64,000 nucleotides of DNA from Rhodanobacter sp. MP7CTX1 (lineage in GTDB: Bacteria > Pseudomonadota > Gammaproteobacteria > Xanthomonadales > Rhodanobacteraceae): positions 143,649 through 207,648 of the forward strand of contig NZ_JACHCN010000009.1 in assembly GCF_014205795.1 (NCBI RefSeq), written 5' to 3'. The translations under genes were made by a program, and so were the position numbers. Below are positions 47,883 to 55,314 of this stretch, piece after piece. Every line of letters starts with the position of its first letter. Position 1 is the stretch's first letter. The notes beneath the pieces are model-generated. The model was not told the origin of the DNA and ran no database searches. It was given only the letters and a program-made list of their open reading frames with translations.

Positions 47883-49777
47883 CGCGTGTCTCCGCCGCGC
47901 CGGGCAAAGTGGGACAGTGCACTGCGCTGGTTCTCGGCGCGGCTTGTCAGCGCGGTGTCGGGCGCCGTGATCTCGGGTGCGGCAGAGGACGTTTGCGCGC
48001 GCAACAACGCCGCAAGTTTCGCGACGCTTGGATGCTCATAGATCTGCACCACGCTGACGCTGCGATAGCCGTGCCGACGCAGCTCTGTCAGCGCGTGCAC
48101 CACCGTCAGCGAGCGCGCACCGACGTCGAACAGGTTCGCGTCAATGTCCAATGCATCGAGTCCGAGCAACTGCTGCCACAGTCCGGCAAGCTGCTGCTCC
48201 AGTGGCGCGTGCGCAGGCCACGTCATCGTGGTTTCGTCGCTGCCGCGCGCGAGCTCGCGACGGTCGATCTTGCCGCTCGCCGTCAGCGGCAGCGCCACAT
48301 GCAACACAAATGCCTGCGGCACCAGATATGGCGCCAGTGTGGCTTCGCAGTGTTCGCGCAGGAGGGTTGCCAGCGATACCTCATCGGCCTGGGCGTCTTG
48401 CGCCACAACATGTGCCACCAGACGCTTGCCTCCCATCGCATTCATCGCGACGACGATCGCCTCGGCGATCGCGGGATGCCGGCACAACACAACCTCGATC
48501 TCCGCCGGCTCGATCCGGTAGCCATCCAGCTTGATCTGCTCGTCCAGCCGGCCACGATAGTCAAGCACACCATCACCGGCATTGCGCACGCGATCGCCCG
48601 TGCGATACCAGCGCTCACCGCCCCGTTCGATAAAGCGCTCGGCGGTCAGTTCGGGGCGATGGATATATCCGGCAGCGAGGCAATCGCCGCCGAGCAACAG
48701 CTCGCCCTCGGCATCACCGGTCACATCGTCCAGGTGCGCGTCGACCACGCGCACGCGGACGTGCGGCAACGCGCGCCCGATCGGCGGCAGCTCCGGCCAG
48801 TTCGCCGGATCACCCGACAGCTCATGCGAGCTGACCACGTGCGTTTCGGTCGGTCCGTAATGGTTATGCAGCACGCAGCCAGGTAACGCGCTGCACAACG
48901 CGCGGATTGCCCGGGTAATGCGCAGCTGCTCGCCGGCCGTGATCACGTCGCGCAACATGCGCGGCACCACGCCACCGGCAGCGACGGCTTCGGCCAGTGC
49001 CTGCAACGCGACGTACGGCAGGAAGATGCGTTCAACCCGCTCGCGCTCGAGCAAGGCAAGCAACTCGTACGGATCGCGGCGTTGCGCGTCGCTCGGCAGC
49101 ACCAGGGTGCCGCCGGTGGCGAACGTGGAGAAGATTTCCTGGAACGACACATCGAAGCCGAGCGGAGCAAATTGAAGCGTGCGCGCAGGCGTACCCAGTC
49201 GCGGATGGGCAACGTGCCAGTCGATCAGCCGCGCGAGCGGGCCACGCCGCATGGCTACGCCCTTGGGCCGCCCGGTGGAGCCCGAAGTAAACAGCACATA
49301 GGCCAGCGCATCGGGATCCTCCATCACGGGCGGAAGATCGCCGACCGCGTCAGCAGGGACCGCATCCAGAGACAACATCGCGATCCCGTTGCCGGCAAAC
49401 CCGGGCAACAGATCGGCCCGACCCAGCAGCAGCATCGGCCGCGCATCCGCCAGCATCATGGCCAGTCGCTCGCGTGGATACTGCGGATCCAGCGGCAGAT
49501 AGGCGGCGCCAAGACCGAGGATCGCCAGGATCGCTGCAATGGTATCCGGCGTGCGTTCCGCGACGATGGCCACCACGCTGCCGGGTCCGACCCCCGCAGC
49601 GCTCATCGCCCCGGCCAATGCACGCTGGCGTCCTCGCAGCGCAGCGTTGTCGCAATCGACGGCAGTTCCGATCAGCCTTGCCGTTGTTGAGGCGCAGGCA
49701 AGCGCGAGCACGGACGCGGATGCTGCATCCATCGCCGACACTTGCTCCTGACCTACCGGCCCTGCTTGAGTCTTCAC
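47879..49777 (-). CDS. NRPS initiation module (A-PCP)
   Basis: This ~632-aa two-domain NRPS (adenylation then PCP) has no condensation domain, so it loads a starter amino acid. A-domain motifs are LFTSGSTGRPKGVAMRR, LHNHYGPTETHVV, WYRTGDRVRNA and YRIEPAEIEVVL. The binding-pocket residues read by eye as D-V-Q-F-I-A-H-V-V-K, matching the published proline code. The PCP Ser lies in FDVGARSLTVVHAL. The start is uncertain: the GTG at 49777 has AGGGG before it, and an ATG at 49732 is also possible; an open frame to 50053 looks non-coding. The gene is coupled by ATGA to the hybrid synthase and should feed it. Confidence 0.88.
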   Translation of the reverse strand: MKTQAGPVGQEQVSAMDAASASVLALACASTTARLIGTAVDCDNAALRGRQRALAGAMSAAGVGPGSVVAIVAERTPDTIAAILAILGLGAAYLPLDPQYPRERLAMMLADARPMLLLGRADLLPGFAGNGIAMLSLDAVPADAVGDLPPVMEDPDALAYVLFTSGSTGRPKGVAMRRGPLARLIDWHVAHPRLGTPARTLQFAPLGFDVSFQEIFSTFATGGTLVLPSDAQRRDPYELLALLERERVERIFLPYVALQALAEAVAAGGVVPRMLRDVITAGEQLRITRAIRALCSALPGCVLHNHYGPTETHVVSSHELSGDPANWPELPPIGRALPHVRVRVVDAHLDDVTGDAEGELLLGGDCLAAGYIHRPELTAERFIERGGERWYRTGDRVRNAGDGVLDYRGRLDEQIKLDGYRIEPAEIEVVLCRHPAIAEAIVVAMNAMGGKRLVAHVVAQDAQADEVSLATLLREHCEATLAPYLVPQAFVLHVALPLTASGKIDRRELARGSDETTMTWPAHAPLEQQLAGLWQQLLGLDALDIDANLFDVGARSLTVVHALTELRRHGYRSVSVVQIYEHPSVAKLAALLRAQTSSAAPEITAPDTALTSRAENQRSALSHFARRGGDTR

Positions 49778-49922
49778 GCCGTTGCCCCTGCCCCCTGGTA
49801 TCGGGCTCGCATTGCAAATCGATCCACTTTGACTGCGCGCGACATGTGCCCGGGAATACATGGCCTCGACACCCGACCGCATGACGTACGAGTAAACCTT
49901 GCTTGAATGACAAGCGATGTTC

Positions 49923-50864
49923 TCAGCGCCGCCCCCAACCGGAATGTCGATTGGCACCACCGAGCTCGGCGAGACCGAGCAGCGGCCCGAGCACGCTGAG
50001 ATAGGTACCGAGCAACAGTGCCTTGCCAGGGCTGCCCAGACGGCGGCGTTCATGGGTCACATCACCAACGAACAAACGCCAGTTCTCCGGACCCAGTTGG
50101 TCAAACGCCACCGAAATCGTCATGTTCAAACTGCGCGCCGTATGCCACCAGCCGCAAGGAAGAAACAGTGTTTCGCCGGCTCGGATCACGATCTTTTGTG
50201 ATTGTGCCTGGCGCAATAACGGGTATAGCTCGTAATCCGGATGATGGTGATTCTTGATCGAGGACTGCCATGGCATCTCGGGGTTGACGTACAGCAGATG
50301 CTCCTGTCCCGGCGCATATACCGTGAACTCCTTGTCGCCGTGCAGCTGGGTGATCCATGCGTGCAATTGCATGACGTCGTAGTGCAGATACGGGAACTCG
50401 CCACCGGGACCACCAAAGAATATTTCCAGGTTGTTGACGTAACGGAACAACCCCTGTGGAACCAGCGGATTCGCCTGGCGATCCGGCAGGCTGTACTGGA
50501 AACGCGGCGTGACCTCGCCCAGCAGTTCGCGGAAATCCTTGGCGATCTCGAACTTGCACGGATACGGTCCCGGGCTCTCGGCCGTCGAGGCTTCGAGCAT
50601 GTCGATCAGTTCGCTCAGGCGATAGTCGCGTCCACGCACGCGCACCGTATGGTCGCCGTAGTGGCGGCGAAAGAAATCCGGCGTGCCCCGGCCATACACC
50701 GGCCAATCGTGCGCCGCATCGGTCAGGATCACCGGTCGTCGCGGTTTGCGATAGTTCTCAATGAACTCGGCCACACCCAACCCGGCGCGGCGCTCCACTG
50801 GCTCAGGCGCAGCCGGGCGGACAACATCCAACTCTCCAAGCGCAACCGATTCCCGAGCATTCAT
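49923..50864 (-). CDS. Cupin/JmjC-like putative 2-oxoglutarate Fe(II) oxygenase (copy 1)
   Basis: This 313-aa cupin_8 (JmjC-like) protein has facial-triad candidates H161 and D163 in FPYLHYDVMQLHAW and H241 in GWWHTARSLNM, with a Lys (K178, GDKEFTVY) where 2OG is usually held. YRKPRRPVILTDAAHDWPV opens the domain. It is probably a hydroxylase of an amino-acid residue, by analogy with FIH/JMJD5-type enzymes. It lies in the same direction as the NRPS (about 145 nt upstream of it). It aligns without gaps to the neighbouring copy from about residue 36, so the two arose by tandem duplication. Confidence 0.85.
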   Translation of the reverse strand: MNARESVALGELDVVRPAAPEPVERRAGLGVAEFIENYRKPRRPVILTDAAHDWPVYGRGTPDFFRRHYGDHTVRVRGRDYRLSELIDMLEASTAESPGPYPCKFEIAKDFRELLGEVTPRFQYSLPDRQANPLVPQGLFRYVNNLEIFFGGPGGEFPYLHYDVMQLHAWITQLHGDKEFTVYAPGQEHLLYVNPEMPWQSSIKNHHHPDYELYPLLRQAQSQKIVIRAGETLFLPCGWWHTARSLNMTISVAFDQLGPENWRLFVGDVTHERRRLGSPGKALLLGTYLSVLGPLLGLAELGGANRHSGWGRR

Positions 50865-50933
50865 GCCTGCCTCCTGTGCCGCGTCGACGCGCCCGTCATG
50901 GCGAACGCACCGCTGCGTATCGTGAAACCACCG

Positions 50934-51875
50934 CTAACCCAATCCCCAATCTCCGCGCCGGTTCGCGCCGAAGCGTTCCGCCAGGCTCAGCACCGGCCCC
51001 AGCAGACGCAGATAAGCACCTAGCACGGCGGCCTTGAAACGCCTTCCAGCACGTCGTTCCGCCGCGACTACCTCGCCGACGAACTCGCGCCAGTTGTCGG
51101 GCCCCAGCTGATCAAAGCCGATCGTGATCCCCATGTTCAGGCAGCGCGCCGTATGCCAGGTGCCGCACGGCAGAAACAGTGCCTCCCCGGCCCGCACGAC
51201 GACCTTGTCGCTGCGCGCCTGGCGAAATAGCGGATAGCGCCCGAAATCCGGATTTTCAGAATGTTCGACCCCGGACAACCAGGGTTTCGCCGGATCGATG
51301 TAAAGCAGTTCTTCCTGGCCGGGTTCGTACAGGGTGAATTCCTTGTCACCGTAAAGTTGGGCGATCCACGCATGCATGCGCAAATAGTCGTAATGCAGGT
51401 ACGGGAACTGACCACCCGGGCCGCCGAAAAAGATCTCCAGATGATTTACCCACTCGAACACGCGCTTGGGGACCAGCGAATGGGTGTGGCGATTGGGCAG
51501 GCTGTAGGCAAACCGCGGACTGATGTCCGGCAGCAACGCACGGCAGTCCGAGAAGGTGCACGGATACGGACCCGGACTTTCGGCGGTGGAGGCCTGCTGC
51601 AGTTCGATGACTTCGCCCAGGCGGTAGTCGCGCCCGCGTATCCTGATCGGGCGATCACCATGCTCGCGCCGGAAATACTCCGGCGTGTAGCGGCCACAGG
51701 CCTGCCAGTCGCGCAGCGCGTCGGTCAGTATCACCGGGCGCCGGGGCTTCCGATAGCGGCGGACGAATTCGTCCACGCTCATGCCGCTGATGCGCTCGAC
51801 GACGCATTCGTCGCGTGGGTAATCGTCGGTCGCGACACCTGTCGCCACTGAGGACACTGTGCTCACGTCTGCCAC
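50934..51875 (-). CDS. Cupin/JmjC-like putative 2-oxoglutarate Fe(II) oxygenase (copy 2)
   Basis: This 313-aa paralogue of the following gene shares long identical stretches (YRKPRRPVILTDA, RGRDYRL, ASTAESPGPYPC, LEIFFGGPGG). The triad residues are at the same positions: H161 and D163 in FPYLHYDYLRMHAW, and H241 in GTWHTARCLNM. The first 35 residues are unrelated to copy 1. It is the first gene of the minus-strand unit, with a possible promoter about 95 nt upstream. A plausible role is hydroxylating a carrier-bound amino acid (the predicted proline, for instance), but this is inference. Confidence 0.85.
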   Translation of the reverse strand: MADVSTVSSVATGVATDDYPRDECVVERISGMSVDEFVRRYRKPRRPVILTDALRDWQACGRYTPEYFRREHGDRPIRIRGRDYRLGEVIELQQASTAESPGPYPCTFSDCRALLPDISPRFAYSLPNRHTHSLVPKRVFEWVNHLEIFFGGPGGQFPYLHYDYLRMHAWIAQLYGDKEFTLYEPGQEELLYIDPAKPWLSGVEHSENPDFGRYPLFRQARSDKVVVRAGEALFLPCGTWHTARCLNMGITIGFDQLGPDNWREFVGEVVAAERRAGRRFKAAVLGAYLRLLGPVLSLAERFGANRRGDWGLG

Positions 51876-51970
51876 CCCCTTCCCCCGGTGCGACCCTGCC
51901 GAACCACCCGATGCCGCGGCGATAGCTCGCTTTACATGATCGTACCGCGATATTCCGTGCTTCAGTGCAC

Positions 51971-51990
51971 ACTATACCCCTCAAATGGGG
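51971..51990 (-). promoter_or_regulatory. Candidate -10 element and adjacent dyad for the oxygenase-NRPS-polysaccharide unit
   Basis: Read on the minus strand, TATAGT (51971-51976) is preceded by a CCCC-N6-GGGG dyad. No good -35 is found at 17 bp. The transcript would start near 51964, about 90 nt before the first oxygenase gene. The dyad could be an operator; nothing identifies the regulator. Confidence 0.33.
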
Positions 51991-52120
51991 GCAAAATACT
52001 GTCCAACAGGGGTGCCAGAGCATGCCCGTTGGGCGCCATGTGGGCCCGGGGGCCGCGCCTGGCCGCTGCCGACGCGCCTCTCACCCCACCGGCTTGCTGA
52101 ACGATCTTTGGCAGGGACTC

Positions 52121-52138
52121 GCCCGGGCGCACCCGGGC
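52121..52138. other. GC-rich hairpin before the sulfotransferase
   Basis: GCCCGGG-cgca-CCCGGGC is a perfect 7-bp stem with a 4-base loop, 56-73 nt before the sulfotransferase ATG. No T-tract follows. It may be an mRNA leader structure or a protein site. Confidence 0.35.
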
Positions 52139-52193
52139 AACGTGCAAAGATGACCAGTAAGCCCGGAGGGCACGGGTTCGCCGGGTGGCAGTC

Positions 52194-53168
52194 ATGATTC
52201 CGCAACTTACGGGGGGCGCTCATGTGGAAAACGACGTGACGGTAGGCCCGATTCCCAACCTGTTCCTGGTCGGCGCACCCAAATGTGGGACCACGTCCCT
52301 GTATGAATATCTGCGTCGGCATCCGCGGGTTTTCTTTCCCGCAAACGAAAGCGATTACTGGCGTACCAAGGAGCCGAATCACTTTTGCCCGGACCTCGAA
52401 ATCGTCGATAGATTTTCCATCAAGGACTACCGCGGCTATCTTGATCTCTACAAGGGCAGCGAAAGATCGGCATGGCGCGGCGATGCCTCGCCGTACTATC
52501 TGTTTTCCGAATCAGCACCCGAAATGATCAAGAAAAATTGTCCGGGCGCAAGCATTCTCCTGACGCTTCGACCACCGGTCGACATGATGCGCTCCTATCA
52601 TCGCGACCTGCTACATATCCAACTGGAAGATGTCGCCGACTTTTACGACGCCATAGGCGCCGGGACCACTGCACACGGTGCATTGTTCATCCGGCAACCG
52701 AGCCGCACCCCGAAATACCTCGACTATTTTTCCATCAGTCGCTTTGCACCACAGGTGGAGCGCTATCAATCCGTTTTCGGGCGCGATCGTGTAAAAGTCA
52801 TCCTGCTTGAAGACATCGCCAACGCGCCGCAAGCGATGTTCAAGGAGGTCCTTTCGTTTCTCGACATCGACAATTCGTTTCAACCCGAATTTCGCACATA
52901 CAACGAGACATCCCAGAAGAAATCGCCTCTCGAACGCTGCATCAACGCCATCTACGCGTTGCCAGGCATAAAGCCATTGTCGCAAGCCGTGTTTCCCTAT
53001 GACGCCAGACGCCGGCTGCTGTCGGCCATTCGCCGCAAGCCACACCGCGTTGCACAGCCTGACCCGCGCGACGATCAGTTGCGGGAGTTGTGCGCGCCGG
53101 ATGTGGAGCGGTTGTCGACGTTGATTGGGCGCGACCTCGGTCACTGGCAGTCCCCGCCTCGGCGATAA
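52194..53168 (+). CDS. PAPS-dependent sulfotransferase
   Basis: This 324-aa (ATG) sulfotransferase has the 5'-phosphosulfate loop FLVGAPKCGTTSLYEYLRRH near residue 27, and the 3'-phosphate-binding Arg/Ser segment LTLRPPVDMMRSYHRD near residue 130. Its length and motifs match the NDST-like bacterial sulfotransferases that modify sugars or nodulation factors. The ATG at 52194 is chosen; a GTG at 52185, or a GTG about 10 codons downstream with GGGGGG upstream, is also possible. It starts the right-hand plus-strand arm, divergent from the NRPS unit. The acceptor may be the polymer or its peptide-ketide decoration. Confidence 0.87.
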   Translation: MIPQLTGGAHVENDVTVGPIPNLFLVGAPKCGTTSLYEYLRRHPRVFFPANESDYWRTKEPNHFCPDLEIVDRFSIKDYRGYLDLYKGSERSAWRGDASPYYLFSESAPEMIKKNCPGASILLTLRPPVDMMRSYHRDLLHIQLEDVADFYDAIGAGTTAHGALFIRQPSRTPKYLDYFSISRFAPQVERYQSVFGRDRVKVILLEDIANAPQAMFKEVLSFLDIDNSFQPEFRTYNETSQKKSPLERCINAIYALPGIKPLSQAVFPYDARRRLLSAIRRKPHRVAQPDPRDDQLRELCAPDVERLSTLIGRDLGHWQSPPRR

Positions 53169-53344
53169 GTGGGCCGACTGACCACCTTCACGCAGCAGCA
53201 TCCCGAGGCGGCAACCTGAACAGGCGAGCAGGGGAAAACCACCGACCGGCAGTCGACAAGGCGTCCGCCCGCAACCAGCTTCAACGCATCGTGAATTCGC
53301 ACATCGTCACAAAACCTTGACATATGCATCGAAAGGCGCGCCCA

Positions 53345-54409
53345 ATGGAACTCTCGCCTTCGCACGGTCCCACCATGTCGCGCCGGCCTCCCGCATTCAG
53401 CGTGATCATCCCGACGCATAACCGTTGCTCCCTGGTCGCGCGCGCGATCGCCAGCGTACTGGCCAGCACGATGACCAACGACATGGAAATCATCGTCGTC
53501 GACGATGCTTCCACTGACGGCACGATGCAAGCCCTGCAGACCACGCATCAGCAAGACGCGCGCGTGCGGATCCTGCGATTGGAAGTCAACCAGGGACCGT
53601 CGGTGGGCCGCAATTGCGGACTCGCGGCCGCAACGGGAGATCTGGTTCTGTTTCTCGATTCTGATGACATGCTGCTGCCGGACGCACTGGGGTTTGCCGA
53701 CGTCGCGTTCCAGCAAGTCCCGGAACTGCAATTTCTGACTTTGGAGGGCGAAAAGACTTCGCTTGAATGGAACACGTATGAACAGGGGATTGTTCGGGCT
53801 CGAAACCCCGGCTGGCGTGCCGAAGGCTTCCATGCCGAGCTTCTGCAACAGCGATCACTAGAGCCGCCGGCTGGCGTTGACAGCCCACCACGAGTACTCG
53901 AATTCGGTGACCTTTTTCCTGCAATCCTGTTCGGTGATCTGTTCTTTCTGTCGGGCCTGGTCATCCGCATGCAGGCTGCACTTGCCGCGGGACCTTTCAA
54001 TCCTCGCTATCGATATCTTGAAGACTGGGATTTCTCCGCGCGCCTGTGCCTGACCGGTGTGGGTGGCTATCTCGATCATGTCGGATTTCATCGCGAAACC
54101 GGGCGCGCCGACCAACTGGGCAGAGCCGGGTCCACTTGGCGCCGCGCGTTGATGCATCAACATGTGCTCGCCAACCTTCGCGCCACTGGCCAGGTCGATA
54201 GCGTTGAATCGCAGCTTCTGCTCAAGCGTGCACAGGCTGCGGCCGACTACTGGTTTGGCCGTTGCCTGCTTGAGCAACGCCATGACCACTTTGGGCGCGC
54301 CTATTTGACACGGTCGCTTCGACAGGCTTACAAGCCAGCGAAAAGCCTGATGTGGCTCGTTGGCGGTCAGCAACTGGCAAGGATGCCTCGCTACCAGACT
54401 GAGGCCTGA
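53345..54409 (+). CDS. Glycosyltransferase family 2
   Basis: This protein of about 354 aa has the GT-A signature: FSVIIPTHNRCSLVARAIAS, IIVVDDASTDGTMQAL and DLVLFLDSDDMLLPDAL (DxD). A later YLEDWDFSARLCLTGVG matches the conserved ED acceptor-site motif. No TM helices are obvious. The ATG at 53345 has GAAAGG upstream; ATGs at 53324 and 53375 are alternatives. It may add a side-chain sugar. A 213-nt gap follows, with an 8-bp hairpin GGGCATGC/GCATGCCC (54498-54521). Confidence 0.87.
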   Translation: MELSPSHGPTMSRRPPAFSVIIPTHNRCSLVARAIASVLASTMTNDMEIIVVDDASTDGTMQALQTTHQQDARVRILRLEVNQGPSVGRNCGLAAATGDLVLFLDSDDMLLPDALGFADVAFQQVPELQFLTLEGEKTSLEWNTYEQGIVRARNPGWRAEGFHAELLQQRSLEPPAGVDSPPRVLEFGDLFPAILFGDLFFLSGLVIRMQAALAAGPFNPRYRYLEDWDFSARLCLTGVGGYLDHVGFHRETGRADQLGRAGSTWRRALMHQHVLANLRATGQVDSVESQLLLKRAQAAADYWFGRCLLEQRHDHFGRAYLTRSLRQAYKPAKSLMWLVGGQQLARMPRYQTEA

Positions 54410-54497
54410 CGATGGCCCCATCGCGAAATTGATGCTTGGATTTCCGCTCAACGAGCGCGCCAGGCCACCCGCGCCGATCCTGTGCAGCAGACATCCC

Positions 54498-54521
54498 GGG
54501 CATGCCCTGTGGAGCATGCCC
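54498..54521 (+). terminator. Hairpin between the glycosyltransferase and J-domain genes
   Basis: A perfect 8-bp stem GGGCATGC/GCATGCCC with an 8-base loop lies 90 nt after the glycosyltransferase stop. Only a short, weak T-run lies downstream (GTCGTTAAAG), so intrinsic termination is uncertain. Confidence 0.35.
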
Positions 54522-54622
54522 ACGGTGGCCGTCGTTAAAGTATCCTGTCGAGGAAGCAGGTAGATGCGTACGCCAACCGAGTAAACCGATCATGGCGGCG
54601 CACCACCCTTAAGGGGAATGGC

Positions 54623-55294
54623 TTGGCGCGCGAGACTGACTTTCTCGATCTCTACAAGATCCTGGGATTGGATCCAGGTTGCGGGCTAGCCGAATTCAAG
54701 CAGGCCTATCGCCGCCGCGTCGCCGTGCTGCATCCCGACCGCCGTGACGATGATGGTGCCAGCGCGATAGCCGCAGAGCGACTTCAGCACCTTACGGCAA
54801 TGTACGGCGCCGCGATGGAATTCGAACGTCAGCACGGGCGTCTTCCCGGCGCCCCTCCCGTGCGACACCCTGCCGTCGAAGCCAGCCCGTCTCCGGCACC
54901 TGCCCTGTCGATCGCCCGAGCACCACAACGGCGCTGGCGATGGCTATTGGTCGTGGCCGCAGCGCTCACCTTCATCGCGTGGCTGCTGTGGGATTCCGGA
55001 TGGCTTTCAGGGAACGCCGAGCCTGAGCCGGCGACGACGTCTCAACAGAGTCCTTCGGACAGTCACCTTGCCGACCATCACGAATCGGCGTCACCATCAA
55101 CGATTGCACTCGGCATGGACACCGATGCCGTGCGCGCCATCGAAGGCGACCCCATGCTGGTCGGCGAGAATCGCTGGGACTACGGACCGTCATGGATTCG
55201 CTTCGAGAAAGACAAAGTGGTGGACTGGTACAGTTCGCCGCTGCGTCCACTCAAGACGCCGTCCCCGCATCCAACGCCCAAGCGCGACGACTAG
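54623..55294 (+). CDS. Membrane J-domain protein with BamE/SmpA-like C-terminal motif
   Basis: This 223-aa protein has an N-terminal J domain (DFLDLYKILGLDPGCGLAEF with HPD in AVLHPDRRDD at about residue 37), a Pro/Ala linker, one TM helix (WRWLLVVAAALTFIAWLLWD) and a C-terminal tail. The tail reads LGMDTDAVRAIEGDPML then WDYGPSWIRFEKDKVVDWY, recalling the G-x-P...W-Y-x-F...V pattern of SmpA/BamE-like domains. It probably recruits DnaK to the membrane. The start is a TTG at 54623 with AAGGGG eight bases upstream; an ATG at 54618 is out of frame. It precedes the amidotransferase by 20 nt. Confidence 0.78.
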   Translation: MARETDFLDLYKILGLDPGCGLAEFKQAYRRRVAVLHPDRRDDDGASAIAAERLQHLTAMYGAAMEFERQHGRLPGAPPVRHPAVEASPSPAPALSIARAPQRRWRWLLVVAAALTFIAWLLWDSGWLSGNAEPEPATTSQQSPSDSHLADHHESASPSTIALGMDTDAVRAIEGDPMLVGENRWDYGPSWIRFEKDKVVDWYSSPLRPLKTPSPHPTPKRDD

Positions 55295-55314
55295 ACCGCG
55301 AGAAGCCACCGACC

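Larger units (their letters stand above)
51876..52193. other. Divergent promoter region between the oxygenase/NRPS unit and the sulfotransferase
   Basis: This ~320-base region without a gene lies between divergent genes. It contains a -10-like TATAGT on the minus strand (51971-51976), a CCCC-tcaaat-GGGG dyad next to it (51977-51990), and a strong GCCCGGG-cgca-CCCGGGC hairpin (52121-52138) on the sulfotransferase side. The many short ORFs across it look spurious. Confidence 0.45.

Noticed and set aside
49778..50053. N-terminal extension of the A-PCP NRPS to the ATG at 50053
   Set aside because: Cys/Ser-rich, no domain, and would run into the upstream oxygenase gene; a GTG with AGGGG at 49777 is better supported.
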